The notes under the pieces are model-generated. The model did no database searches. It was given only the letters and a program-made list of their open reading frames with translations, and was not told the DNA's origin. DNA of 64,000 nt, taken from contig NZ_CAXUQL020000001.1 in assembly GCF_964253035.1 (NCBI RefSeq), positions 6,696,001 through 6,760,000 of the forward strand. Direction: 5' to 3'. Numbering within the stretch: the stretch's first letter is position 1; every line of letters begins with the position of its first letter. The position numbers and the translations under genes are program-made. Source of the DNA: Pseudorhodoferax sp032153935 (lineage in GTDB: Bacteria > Pseudomonadota > Gammaproteobacteria > Burkholderiales > Burkholderiaceae_C). Positions 26,723-35,256 of the stretch are shown here, piece by piece.

Positions 26723-27547
26723 ATGACCACCCAATCCACGTCCCGCCCCATCCGCTCCCAATACGAAGACTTCATGCGCCACGTGCACACCCATGGCGTG
26801 GCCAAGGGCGACCGCACGGGCACGGGCACCAGGAGCGTGTTCGGCCACCAGATGCGCTTCGACCTGTCCGAGGGCTTTCCGCTGGTCACGACGAAGAAGG
26901 TGCACCTCAAATCCATCATCGTGGAACTGCTGTGGTTCCTGACCGGCTCGTCCAACAACCACTGGCTCAAGGAGCGCGGCGTGTCGATCTGGGACGAGTG
27001 GGCCAGGGAAGACGGCGACCTGGGCCCGGTCTACGGCGTGCAGTGGCGCTCCTGGCCCACGCCGGATGGCGGCCACATCGACCAGATCGCCGAAGTCGTC
27101 AAGCAGCTCAAGAGCAACCCCGATTCGCGCCGCATCATCGTGAGCGCCTGGAACGTGGCCGACCTCTCGAAGATGGCCCTCATGCCTTGCCATGCCTTCT
27201 TCCAGTTCTACGTGGCCGAGGGCAAGCTCAGCTGCCAGCTGTACCAGCGCAGCGCGGACATCTTTTTGGGCGTGCCGTTCAACATCGCCAGCTACGCGCT
27301 GCTCACCCACATGCTCGCGCAGCAGTGCGACCTGGAAGTCGGCGACTTCATCTGGACCGGCGGCGACTGCCACATCTACAGCAACCACGTGGAGCAGGTG
27401 GAACTGCAGCTCTCGCGCGATCCGCGCCCCTACCCGCTGCTGAAGATCCTGCGCAAGCCCACCTCGATCTTCGACTACCAATACGAAGACTTCGCCATCG
27501 AAGGCTACGACCCGCATCCCGCCATCAAGGCGCCGGTGGCGGTGTGA
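26723..27547 (+). CDS. thyA: Thymidylate synthase
   Basis: The 274-residue enzyme methylates dUMP using methylene-tetrahydrofolate. Catalytic Cys156 sits in LMPCHAFFQFYV, followed by the QLYQRSADIFLGVPFNIASYA stretch and the HIYSNHVEQ substrate motif. It is slightly longer than the E. coli enzyme, with an insertion before WPTPDGG. It starts one base after ccdB, so the toxin genes and thyA may share a transcript, and is followed by folA, which regenerates its oxidised folate product. Confidence 0.97.
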   Translation: MTTQSTSRPIRSQYEDFMRHVHTHGVAKGDRTGTGTRSVFGHQMRFDLSEGFPLVTTKKVHLKSIIVELLWFLTGSSNNHWLKERGVSIWDEWAREDGDLGPVYGVQWRSWPTPDGGHIDQIAEVVKQLKSNPDSRRIIVSAWNVADLSKMALMPCHAFFQFYVAEGKLSCQLYQRSADIFLGVPFNIASYALLTHMLAQQCDLEVGDFIWTGGDCHIYSNHVEQVELQLSRDPRPYPLLKILRKPTSIFDYQYEDFAIEGYDPHPAIKAPVAV

Positions 27548-27556
27548 AGGATTGAG

Positions 27557-28066
27557 ATGCCCACGCTGCACCTGATCTGGGCCCAGGCCGCGAACGGCGT
27601 CATCGGCCGCAACAACACCCTGCCCTGGCGCTTGCCCGAGGACATGGCGCACTTCAAGGCCACGACCATGGGCTGCCCGGTGGTCATGGGCCGCAAGACC
27701 TGGGATTCGCTGCCGCCCAGGTTCCGGCCGCTGCCCGGCCGCATCAACATCGTGCTGACGCGCCGTGCCGACTGGCAGGCCGATGGCGCGCTGCGCGCCG
27801 CCTCGCTCGAAGAGGCCCTGGGCCTGTGCCCGGCCGAGGCCAAGGTCTGGGTCACGGGCGGGGCCGATGTCTATGCGCAGGCGCAGCCGTTGGCCAGCAC
27901 GGCCGTAGTGACCGAGATCGAGGCGACGTTCGAAGGCGACGCCTTCGCGCCGCAGCTGGACGGCGCGTGGACCGAAGTCGCGCGCGAGCGCCAGGTGTCG
28001 GCCACGGGGTTGGCCTTCAGCTTCGTGCACTACCGCAACACCGCGGCCCCGGCCACCGCGGCTTGA
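27557..28066 (+). CDS. folA: Dihydrofolate reductase
   Basis: The 169-residue enzyme reduces dihydrofolate with NADPH. Features are the LIWAQAANGVIGRNNTLPW start (substrate loop with Trp), PEDMAHFK (catalytic acid), VVMGRKTWDSLP, and VTGGADVY for NADPH binding. It lies nine bases downstream of thyA with its own GAAGGA Shine-Dalgarno sequence. Placement in a thyA-folA operon couples dTMP production to folate recycling. Confidence 0.96.
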   Translation: MPTLHLIWAQAANGVIGRNNTLPWRLPEDMAHFKATTMGCPVVMGRKTWDSLPPRFRPLPGRINIVLTRRADWQADGALRAASLEEALGLCPAEAKVWVTGGADVYAQAQPLASTAVVTEIEATFEGDAFAPQLDGAWTEVARERQVSATGLAFSFVHYRNTAAPATAA

Positions 28067-28071
28067 GTCGC

Positions 28072-28117
28072 GGGGCCGTAGGCCCCATCCGACCCCGCAG
28101 CGGCGCCCGCGCCGCTG
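28072..28117. repeat. Two adjacent GC hairpins downstream of folA
   Basis: A 6-bp stem GGGGCC/GGCCCC with a GTA loop (28072-28086) is followed by a 9-bp stem CAGCGGCGC/GCGCCGCTG with a CC spacer (28098-28117). No T-tract follows, so they are not classic terminators. The 172-base gap to the next gene also holds the short dyad TGCCGA/TCGGCA and no open frame I would call. A near copy of the first hairpin occurs at 53009-53022. Confidence 0.45.
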
Positions 28118-28238
28118 GTCGCGCGCGCGGCGCACCAGCCAGACTGGCAGCACCCGCCATCGGCACGCGCCACCACCACACCAACAAGCGCGCCCGGCCC
28201 CACTGCCGAGCAGACATCGGCACTGCCCTGAATGCCGC

Positions 28239-28703
28239 ATGGACCTGCTCGCCACCTGGATGCCCTGGATCAAGTTCGTGCACCTGGCCGCGCTGCTGGC
28301 CTGGTGCGCCAGCCTGCTCGCGCTGCCGTCCCTGCTGGCGCTGTGCCCGGTGACCGAGGGCAGGGTCAACCGGCGCCGCCTGCGCGCGGCCACGCGCTTC
28401 GTCTACATCGCGCTGGCCTCGCCGGCCGCGGTGCTGGCCGTGGTCTCGGGCACGGCGCTGATCCACCTCATGGACGTCTACGCGCCCTGGTTCTTCGCCA
28501 AGCTCACGCTGGTGGCGGCGATGGTGCTGTTCCACGCGGGCTGCGGCAAGCTGATCCTGGTGCTGCGCGAGCGGCCGCGGATGTGGCCGCCCGGCCTGCT
28601 GCAGGCCATGGCGGCGGTGCCGGTGGCGCTGATCCTCGGCGTGCTGTGGCTGGTGCTGGCGCAGCCGGCGCTGGGGCCGCTCAGTCTTCCTCGTCTTCGT
28701 TGA
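28239..28703 (+). CDS. CopD-like / DUF2269-type membrane protein
   Basis: The 154-residue protein has four hydrophobic segments (about 8-30, 47-70, 80-98 and 118-140). His15 (WIKFVHLAALLAWC) and a second His in the third segment recall heme- or copper-linked CopD/HemJ-type proteins. The function is not established. It precedes the heme-copper oxidase cluster and may belong with it. Its 3' end overlaps the convergent DUF2231 gene by 23 bases. No Shine-Dalgarno sequence marks the ATG. Confidence 0.72.
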   Translation: MDLLATWMPWIKFVHLAALLAWCASLLALPSLLALCPVTEGRVNRRRLRAATRFVYIALASPAAVLAVVSGTALIHLMDVYAPWFFAKLTLVAAMVLFHAGCGKLILVLRERPRMWPPGLLQAMAAVPVALILGVLWLVLAQPALGPLSLPRLR

Positions 28704-29163
28704 GTACGCCCACCCGATGCTCGAACACCAGCGTCCCGCCCAGCCAGCCGGCCACCCCCACGAGCAGCACCCCGAGGCCCGAGAGGTACAGGCCCATGGG
28801 GACGATGGCGACCTCGGCATCGCCCAGCCGCAGGCCCCAGTTCGCCATGCCCACGGACAGCAGCATCACGGCCACGACGAAATGGCTCCAGGCCGCGGCG
28901 CGGCGCCGGATGTCGCGCACGGCCAGCAGTTCTGCGGTGCCGACCGCGCCGGCCACGATGCCGCTCAGCGCGCCGCCGCCCGCCAGCCACAGCGACATGC
29001 GGGCCCAGAACGGGTCGCCCCAATACCACCAGGCCAGGTCGCTCGCGAACACGCTGACCAGGAAGGCGATCGGGAACGGCACCAGCATCGCGTGCGCGGG
29101 GTGGCCGAAGAAGTGCACGCTGGTCGTCGTGCCGTGGGGGATGGGGTCGGCGTAGTGCTTCAT
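28681..29163 (-). CDS. DUF2231 membrane protein
   Basis: The 160-residue protein has four membrane segments and an N-terminal HPAHAMLVPFPIAFLVSVF stretch diagnostic of DUF2231, a family frequently found beside cytochrome and redox genes. It begins three bases from the divergent oxidase subunit II gene, so a shared control region would lie within coding sequence. The acidic C-terminus (NEDEED) overlaps the opposite-strand gene at 28239-28703. The function is unknown. Confidence 0.83.
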   Translation of the reverse strand: MKHYADPIPHGTTTSVHFFGHPAHAMLVPFPIAFLVSVFASDLAWWYWGDPFWARMSLWLAGGGALSGIVAGAVGTAELLAVRDIRRRAAAWSHFVVAVMLLSVGMANWGLRLGDAEVAIVPMGLYLSGLGVLLVGVAGWLGGTLVFEHRVGVLNEDEED

Positions 29164-29166
29164 ACT

Positions 29167-29895
29167 GTGCACCACTGTAGAAGGCGAGGGGCGCGGCGCA
29201 CTGCCGGCGCACACGCCGTGTGCCTGTGCGCCGCCGCCGTGCTGGCCGGATGCAGCACAGCCGGCCCGCTCTCCGCGCTGGACCCGGCCGGGCCCGGCGC
29301 TGCGCCCACCGCCCAGGTCTGGTGGTGGATGTTCTGGGGCGGCACGGCACTCACGCTGGGCATGACGGCGCTGGGCCTGGTGGCGGTGTTGCGCCGCCAG
29401 CGCCAGGCCGCGACAGACCCGGCGGCCGGGCAGGCATGGCTGGTCGGCGGCGGTTTGCTGCTGCCGGGCCTGGTCATCGGCGCGCTGCTGTTCTGGGGTC
29501 TGCGCGCGGGCCATGCGCTGCTGCCGCTGCCGGGCGCTGCGCCGGTGTTCACGGTCGAGGTGACGGCGCGCCAGTGGCAGTGGGACGTGCACTACCCCGC
29601 GCATCCGCTGGCCAGCGTGCAGCCCAACCGCATCGACATTCCGGCTGGCCAGCCCGTGGACGTGCGCGTGCGCACGGTCGACGTGATCCACGGCTTCTGG
29701 GTACCGCGCCTGGGTGGCAAGATCGACACGATCCCGGGCCGCACCAACGTGGTCCGGCTGCAGGCCGATGCACCGGGCGTGTACCGCGGCGTGTGCGCCG
29801 AGTACTGCGGCACGGGGCACGCGCGCATGCCTATGGAGGTGCATGCGCATGCGCCCGAAGCGCTGGCCGCGCGCATGCAGGGGGCCACGCCATGA
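29167..29895 (+). CDS. coxB: Cytochrome c oxidase subunit II (CuA-type, lipoprotein)
   Basis: This subunit accepts electrons from cytochrome c through a binuclear CuA centre. A basic N-terminus (RRRGARR) and a lipobox LAGC suggest a lipid-anchored N-terminus. Two membrane segments follow, then the cupredoxin domain with QWQWDV and the CuA ligands in CAEYCGTGHARM near the C-terminus. I see no ATG: a GTG at 29167 gives a plausible signal peptide and a GTG at 29218 a shorter one, so the start is uncertain. No cytochrome c domain is fused, unlike many caa3 subunits II. Its stop overlaps the next gene. Confidence 0.85.
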   Translation: MHHCRRRGARRTAGAHAVCLCAAAVLAGCSTAGPLSALDPAGPGAAPTAQVWWWMFWGGTALTLGMTALGLVAVLRRQRQAATDPAAGQAWLVGGGLLLPGLVIGALLFWGLRAGHALLPLPGAAPVFTVEVTARQWQWDVHYPAHPLASVQPNRIDIPAGQPVDVRVRTVDVIHGFWVPRLGGKIDTIPGRTNVVRLQADAPGVYRGVCAEYCGTGHARMPMEVHAHAPEALAARMQGATP

Positions 29896-32384
29896 CGCAC
29901 CCCGTGGCCCTGCACCGTCGGCTGCAGCAGGTCTGGCACAACCCCGCGGGCTGGCGTTCGCTCTCGGCCGTCAACCACAACGTCGTGGGTCGGCGCTTCA
30001 TCGCCACGGCGCTGCTGTTCTTCTTCGTCGGCGGCATGCTGGCCATGCTGATCCGTGCGCAGCTGGCCACGCCGCAATCGGCCTTCCTCGACGACGCGCT
30101 GTACGCCCAGGTCTTCACGATGCACGGGACCATCATGATGTTCCTGTTCGCGATCCCGCTGATCGAGGGCTTCGCGATCTACCTCTTGCCCAAGATGCTG
30201 GGCGCGCGCGACCTGGCCTATCCACGCCTGGGCGCGTTCGGCTACTGGTGCTATCTGCTGGGCGGGCTGATCCTGCTCGGCGCACTGGCGACCGGGCTCG
30301 CGCCCGACGGCGGCTGGTTCATGTACACGCCGCTGTCCAACGCCACGCACACGCCGGGTGTGAACGCCGACGTCTGGCTGCTGGGCATCACCTTCGTGGA
30401 GATCTCGGCCGTGGCGGCCGCGGTGGAGGTCATCGTCACCATCCTGACCATGCGCGCGCCGGGCATGCGGCTCGTGGACATGCCGCTGTTCGCCTGGTAC
30501 ATGCTGGTCACGGCCGGCATGATGCTGGTGGGCTTTCCGCCGCTGATCCTGGGCAGCCTGATCCTGGAGCTCGAACGCGCGGCCGGCTGGCCCTTCTTCG
30601 ACGCCGCGCGCGGCGGCGACCCGCTGCTCTGGCAACACCTGTTCTGGCTGTTCGGCCATCCCGAGGTCTACATCATCTTCCTGCCCGCGGCGGGTATCGT
30701 CTCCACGCTGGTGCCCACTTTCGCGCAGCGCCCGCTGGTGGGCCGGTCCTGGGTGCTGGCCAGCGTGGTGGCCATGGCCTTCATCAGCTTCGGGCTCTGG
30801 GTGCACCACATGTTCACGGTGGGCATCCCGCACCTGGCGCTGGTGTTCTTCTCGGCCGCGAGCATGCTGGTGGCCATTCCCACGGCCGTCCAGCTGTTCG
30901 CCTGGATCGCCACGCTGTGGCACGGCCGGCCCAAGCTCGCGCTGCCCATGCTGTGGCTGCTGGGCTTCCTCGTGGTCTTCGTCTGCGGCGGGCTCACGGG
31001 CGTGATGCTGGCGCTGGTGCCGTTCAACTGGCAGGCGCACGACACGCACTTCGTCGTCGCGCACCTGCACTATGTGCTGGTCGGCGGCTTCCTGTTCCCG
31101 TTCCTGGCGGGCGTGTACTACTGGTTTCCACACCTGTTCGGCCGCCATACGCTGCCGCGCCTGGGCAGCTGGGCGTTCTGGCTCATCTTCCTGGGCTTCA
31201 ACACCACCTTCTTCGTGATGCACCTGACCGGGCTGCTGGGCATGCCGCGGCGTGTGGGCAGCTATGTGACGGGCCTGGGCTGGGATCTGCCCAATCTGGT
31301 GTCCTCACTTGGCAGCTTCGTGATGGCCATCGGCTTCTTCCTGCTCCTGATCGACCTCATCGTGAGCGCCTACCTGGGGCGCATCGCGCCGCAGAACCCC
31401 TGGCGCGCATCCACGCTGGAATGGGCCATGCCGACACCGCCGGCCTTCTACAACTTCGCGAGCCAGCCGCGCGTGGTGGGCCCCGAACCGCTGTGGACGG
31501 AACCGCATATGGGCGCGCAAGCCGCGGCGGGCGAAGGCCTGCTGGCCGACACCAGCATGGACGAGCAGCGCAGCCTGGGCTGCGATCCTGTCAGCGGCGA
31601 GCCCACGCACGTGGTGCGGCTGCCGCGGCCGAGCTGGCTGCCGCTGGTGGCGGCGCTGGCCGTGGGCAGCGTGTTCATGGGCCTGCTGACCAAGGCCTAC
31701 TGGCTCGCGCCGCCGGCCGCGCTGCTCGCGCTGGTGCTGTTCTGGCGCTGGGCCTGGTCGATCGGCCTGCAGCACGACCCCGATCCGGTGGACGTGGGCC
31801 AGGGCCTGCGCTTGCCCGTGCATGACGTGGTGGAGCGCGCGCCGGGCCGCGCAGGCCTGCTCTGGACGCTGGTGGCCAATGGAAGCTTCTTCGTCTCGCT
31901 GCTGTTCGGCCACGCCTACCTGGCAACCGTGGCGCCGGGCTGGCCGCCACCGCACTGGCTGCAGACCGGCGCGGTCCTGCCGCTGGCCGGTGCGGCCGCG
32001 CTGGCACTGGCCTGCGGTGCAGTGCGGTACGCCGTGTGGGCCAACGCGCGTGGCGACGTGCGCGGCCAGCAGCTGGCGCTTCTGGCCGCGCTGATCGCCG
32101 CACTGTCCGCCACGCTGCTGCTGCCGGCCGGCGTGCTGCCCGGCATGCCTTCGCCACGCGAGCACGCCTACGGCGCGATGCTGGGCTTCTGCCTGGCCTA
32201 CGCCGTGCTGCACACCGCCTTGGGCGCGGTGTTCGCGGCCTATGCGCTGGCACGCGGGCAGGCGGGCTACCTGTCTGCCCGGCGCGGCGTGGAGCTGCAC
32301 AACGCGCGGCTGTGGTGGGACTACACCGCTGCCACGGGCGCCGTGCTGCTGCTGGCCATGCATGTGCCGGCGTGGGGGCGTTGA
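29892..32384 (+). CDS. coxA: Cytochrome c oxidase subunit I fused to subunit III
   Basis: The 830-residue integral membrane protein catalyses O2 reduction and proton pumping. The first ~530 residues are subunit I: a low-spin heme His in MHGTIMMFLF; GHPEVYI with the Tyr cross-linked to a CuB His and the D-channel Glu typical of A1 oxidases; the CuB pair in WVHHMFTVG; and heme ligands in THFVVAHLHYVL. After a loop of about 100 residues comes a subunit III-like region with further membrane segments (about 590-825). Fusion of I and III occurs in caa3-type oxidases. It overlaps coxB (ATGA). Confidence 0.93.
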   Translation: MTHPVALHRRLQQVWHNPAGWRSLSAVNHNVVGRRFIATALLFFFVGGMLAMLIRAQLATPQSAFLDDALYAQVFTMHGTIMMFLFAIPLIEGFAIYLLPKMLGARDLAYPRLGAFGYWCYLLGGLILLGALATGLAPDGGWFMYTPLSNATHTPGVNADVWLLGITFVEISAVAAAVEVIVTILTMRAPGMRLVDMPLFAWYMLVTAGMMLVGFPPLILGSLILELERAAGWPFFDAARGGDPLLWQHLFWLFGHPEVYIIFLPAAGIVSTLVPTFAQRPLVGRSWVLASVVAMAFISFGLWVHHMFTVGIPHLALVFFSAASMLVAIPTAVQLFAWIATLWHGRPKLALPMLWLLGFLVVFVCGGLTGVMLALVPFNWQAHDTHFVVAHLHYVLVGGFLFPFLAGVYYWFPHLFGRHTLPRLGSWAFWLIFLGFNTTFFVMHLTGLLGMPRRVGSYVTGLGWDLPNLVSSLGSFVMAIGFFLLLIDLIVSAYLGRIAPQNPWRASTLEWAMPTPPAFYNFASQPRVVGPEPLWTEPHMGAQAAAGEGLLADTSMDEQRSLGCDPVSGEPTHVVRLPRPSWLPLVAALAVGSVFMGLLTKAYWLAPPAALLALVLFWRWAWSIGLQHDPDPVDVGQGLRLPVHDVVERAPGRAGLLWTLVANGSFFVSLLFGHAYLATVAPGWPPPHWLQTGAVLPLAGAAALALACGAVRYAVWANARGDVRGQQLALLAALIAALSATLLLPAGVLPGMPSPREHAYGAMLGFCLAYAVLHTALGAVFAAYALARGQAGYLSARRGVELHNARLWWDYTAATGAVLLLAMHVPAWGR

Positions 32385-32386
32385 GC

Positions 32387-32761
32387 ATGCCGGCCAGTTC
32401 CCCTGCCCGCTGGTTGCTCGGCACCACCGCCGGCCTGTTGGTCTGGGCCAGCAGCTTCGTCGTGCTGTACGCCGGTCTGACGCTGGGATGCGAAGCAGGC
32501 TGGCATGCACGCCGGCTCTGCGGCATCAACCTCCTGACAGGCGCCCTGGCCCTGGCCTGGCTCGTGCACCTGCTCACGCTGGCCGCCCTGTGGTGCTGGT
32601 TTGGCCACTGGACCGGAGCGCTGCGCCACATGGCACGTGTGCTGACGGCCGTGGCGGCAGCCGCCACGCTCTGGACCGGCTGGCCGATGCTGGCCCTGCC
32701 GCCCTGCGCCGGCCAGATGCTGGCATCGACCATGGAGGACCCCACATGTTCGAAGACCTGA
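32387..32761 (+). CDS. Small oxidase-linked membrane protein
   Basis: The 124-residue protein has three hydrophobic segments (about 8-30, 45-72 and 83-104) and several Cys residues, including two near the C-terminus. I do not recognise the family. Its place directly after the fused oxidase subunit, with its end overlapping ctaG by 16 bases, suggests a small subunit or an assembly helper. Position in the operon is the only support for that. Confidence 0.7.
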   Translation: MPASSPARWLLGTTAGLLVWASSFVVLYAGLTLGCEAGWHARRLCGINLLTGALALAWLVHLLTLAALWCWFGHWTGALRHMARVLTAVAAAATLWTGWPMLALPPCAGQMLASTMEDPTCSKT

Positions 32762-33483
32762 TCTCCCTGTGCCTGGCCGGCAAGCCGCCGGCCCTGCCGC
32801 AGGACTGGTGGCTGCACTGGAGCCTGGCCCCGGCCACGCTGGTGCCGCTGCTGGGGCTGCTGGCCTGGCTGCTGATGCACTGCCGCAAGCCGTTGGCATT
32901 CGCGGGCTGGGGCCTGCTCGCGCTGGCCCTGGTCTCGCCTCTGTGCCGCCTCGCGGCCACCCTGGCCTCGGCCCACATGGCGCAACTGATGCTGCTGCTG
33001 GCGGGCATGGCGCTGCTCGCGCTGGGCTCGCTGCCGCGCGCCCACATGCCCAAGCCGGGCCCGGCCGCAGCCGTGCACGGTGTGCTGCTCTGGCTGTGGC
33101 ACTGGCCACCGCTGTACGCGGCCGTTCTGACGTATGCGGGCCTGCATGTCTTCGCCATGGCACTGCTGCTGGCCTCGGCCTGGTGGTTCTGGCGCGCCGT
33201 GCTGCTGGCCCCCCTGCCCCGGCGCGGGACGGCATTGCTCGCGCTGTTGGCCACCATGGCCCACACCGGGCTGCTGGGCGCACTGCTGACCTTCGCCGCC
33301 GAGCCGCTCTACGCAGCACCGGGCGCACGGGCCTGGGGCCTGGAGCCGCTGCACGACCAGCAGCTCGCCGGCCTGCTGATGTGGGTGCTCGGTGCGCTGG
33401 CCTATCTGCTGGCGGCCATGGCACTGGCGCTGCGTTGGTTCGCGCCGGGCCACCCAGTCCGGCGCGCGACACCGGCGCATTGA
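32746..33483 (+). CDS. ctaG: Cytochrome c oxidase assembly protein, caa3 CtaG type
   Basis: The 245-residue protein has six or seven membrane segments and conserved His residues in WLHWSL, WLWHWPPLY, MAHTGLLGALLTFAAEPLY and LHDQQLAGLLMWV, which fit the Caa3_CtaG family required for caa3 oxidase assembly, probably copper delivery. It starts inside the preceding gene and closes the oxidase operon. It is unrelated to Cox11, which is also called CtaG in other organisms. Confidence 0.88.
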   Translation: MFEDLISLCLAGKPPALPQDWWLHWSLAPATLVPLLGLLAWLLMHCRKPLAFAGWGLLALALVSPLCRLAATLASAHMAQLMLLLAGMALLALGSLPRAHMPKPGPAAAVHGVLLWLWHWPPLYAAVLTYAGLHVFAMALLLASAWWFWRAVLLAPLPRRGTALLALLATMAHTGLLGALLTFAAEPLYAAPGARAWGLEPLHDQQLAGLLMWVLGALAYLLAAMALALRWFAPGHPVRRATPAH

Positions 33484-33531
33484 GGCGCGGGCATACTGGC
33501 CCGGCCCCACGACCCGGACCACCGCCCCACC

Positions 33532-34191
33532 ATGCAGCTGGATGCAGCGCTTCGCGACCTCATCGCCCGCCACCTCGCCACCTTCGACCTGCACGGCGTG
33601 CCCGCCGCCGGGCACCGGGCCGCGGTGGCGCTGGCCCTCGTGGAGGAAGGCTGGGGTGCGGAGTTTCCCGGCCTGCCCCGCCCTGAGGACTGGAGCGCTC
33701 AGGCCGCCGTGCTGCTCACGCGGCGCGCCATGCACCTGCGCAACCACCCGGGCCAATGGGCCCTGCCCGGCGGCCGTGTCGAGCCCGGCGAGTCCGCTGC
33801 AGACGCCGCGCTGCGCGAGCTGCACGAAGAGGTGGGCCTGGAACTGGGGCCCGAGGCCGTGCTGGGCCTGCTCGACGACTTCCCCACGCGCTCGGGCTTC
33901 GCGATCACGCCCGTCGTGGTGTGGGCCGGCGCCGTGCGCGGCGCGCTCGTGCCCAATCCCGCCGAGGTGGCCAGCATCCACCGCGTGCGCCTGACCGAGT
34001 TGCAGCGCGCCGATGCGCCGCTGCTCGAAGCCATCGACGACAGCCCGCACCCCGTGCTGCGCATGCCGGTCGGCAACGGCTGGGTCGCGGCCCCCACGGC
34101 CGCGCTGCTGTTCCAGTTCCGCGAGGTCTGCCTGTCCGGCCGCGCCACGCGCGTGGCGCATTACGAGCAGCCGTTGTTCGCGCGGCGTTAG
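33532..34191 (+). CDS. Nudix hydrolase, CoA pyrophosphatase type
   Basis: The 219-residue enzyme carries a complete Nudix box, GRVEPGESAADAALRELHEE (about 83-102), preceded by the CoA-specific motif LLTRRAMHLRNHPGQWALPGG (62-82, shortened here). It would split CoA or acyl-CoA into 3',5'-ADP and phosphopantetheine. It is somewhat longer than E. coli NudL at the C-terminus. Its last four bases overlap the convergent ACR3-like gene. Confidence 0.9.
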   Translation: MQLDAALRDLIARHLATFDLHGVPAAGHRAAVALALVEEGWGAEFPGLPRPEDWSAQAAVLLTRRAMHLRNHPGQWALPGGRVEPGESAADAALRELHEEVGLELGPEAVLGLLDDFPTRSGFAITPVVVWAGAVRGALVPNPAEVASIHRVRLTELQRADAPLLEAIDDSPHPVLRMPVGNGWVAAPTAALLFQFREVCLSGRATRVAHYEQPLFARR

Positions 34192-35174
34192 CAAGCCTCG
34201 CCCCGCCGCCCCAACCGGGGCATCCAGCGGATGTAGACCAGTTCGGCCACGAGTTCCACGAGCGTCTGCGCCACCACCACGGCCGGCAGCAGCGGCAGCG
34301 CGCCCGGCACGGCCAGCGCCAGTGGCAGCACCACCAGCGAATTGCGCGTGGCCGCGCTGAAGGCCACGGCGCGCGCGGCCGGCGCCGGCAGCCGCGCGCG
34401 CCGCGCCACCCACCAACCCAGCAGGGGCGCCAGCAGCGCGAACACGCCGTAGACCGGCACGGCGCGCAGCGCGGCCGTGCCGGCCTGGCCGAGTTGCGGC
34501 AGCACGGCCGCCACGACCAGCAGCAGCACGAGTGCCGTGGCTGGCACCGGCAGCAGCGCGAGCGCCGCGTTCACGCGCGCGCCGGCCCAGCGCTGGCAGG
34601 CCAGGGCCAGCAACAGCGGCACCGCGATCAGCCAGACGAAGGCCTGCACGAAGGGCCCGGGCCGTACCAGGCCGGCGGCCGCATCTCCGAGCAGCAGCGC
34701 AAGGAACAAGGGCAGCAGCGCCATCTGCAGCAAGAGCAGCCAGGGCGTGGCCGCCAGCAGCAGCCGCGCATCGGCCCGGCCCAGCTGGGCAAAGGCCACC
34801 ACGTAGTCGATGCAGGGGCACAGCAGCACCAGCAGCACGCCCAGGCGCAGCAGCGGGTCGGCCGGCAGCAGCGGCAGCAACAGCGCCACGAGCAGCGGCA
34901 CGGCCACGAAGTTCACGCCCAGCAGCACGGCCAGGAAGCGTCGCGCCCGCAGCGCCTGGCCCAGCGCAGACAGCGGCAGCTGCAGGAAGGTCAGGAACAG
35001 CATGAGCGCCAGGGCCGGTTCGATGGCCGGCTGCCAGGCCGCCGTGCCAGGCACGCCGAACGCAAGTGCAGCGCCGGACAGCACGGCGCCGAAGTAGATC
35101 GCCGGCTGGCGCGTTTCGAGAAGGTCTTGGAAGGCAGGCACCGGGCCGAGCTTAGCCGGCGGCGCTTTGCGCAT
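34188..35174 (-). CDS. Bile acid:sodium symporter superfamily transporter, ACR3-like
   Basis: The 328-residue protein has nine or ten membrane segments. LVLLCPCIDYVVAFAQLG resembles the conserved Cys region of ACR3 arsenite exporters, and AFSAATRNSLVVLPLAL the second half of the fold. Related proteins are annotated as arsenic resistance proteins, but there is no arsR or arsC nearby and the substrate is open. The ATG at 35174 lies inside a 28-base palindrome; a GTG at 35141 is an alternative that would leave the palindrome upstream. Neither has a Shine-Dalgarno sequence. Confidence 0.82.
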   Translation of the reverse strand: MRKAPPAKLGPVPAFQDLLETRQPAIYFGAVLSGAALAFGVPGTAAWQPAIEPALALMLFLTFLQLPLSALGQALRARRFLAVLLGVNFVAVPLLVALLLPLLPADPLLRLGVLLVLLCPCIDYVVAFAQLGRADARLLLAATPWLLLLQMALLPLFLALLLGDAAAGLVRPGPFVQAFVWLIAVPLLLALACQRWAGARVNAALALLPVPATALVLLLVVAAVLPQLGQAGTAALRAVPVYGVFALLAPLLGWWVARRARLPAPAARAVAFSAATRNSLVVLPLALAVPGALPLLPAVVVAQTLVELVAELVYIRWMPRLGRRGEAC

Positions 35175-35191
35175 ATCGACATGCGCAAAGC
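35164..35191. promoter_or_regulatory. 11-bp-arm palindrome between ACR3-like and TauD-like genes
   Basis: Arms GCTTTGCGCAT (35164-35174) and ATGCGCAAAGC (35181-35191) with spacer ATCGAC form a perfect dyad. It lies 66 bases before the TauD-like ATG and over the proposed start of the divergent transporter. Size and location are those of a dimer-bound operator; the regulator is not encoded in the window's neighbourhood. Confidence 0.5.
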
Positions 35192-35256
35192 TGCGTTCAC
35201 GCGCATGGCCGCGCTGCCTAGCATGGCCAGGCTTTGCACCGCACAAGGAGTTCCAC

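Noticed and set aside
31675..34821. A 1048-codon minus-strand open frame across the oxidase, CtaG and Nudix genes
   Set aside because: It overlaps several well-identified genes on the other strand and translates to Ala/Arg/Gln-rich sequence with no domain.
34188..35174. A full arsenic-resistance operon around the ACR3-like gene
   Set aside because: No arsR, arsC or arsH is nearby; neighbours are a Nudix hydrolase and a TauD-like dioxygenase.
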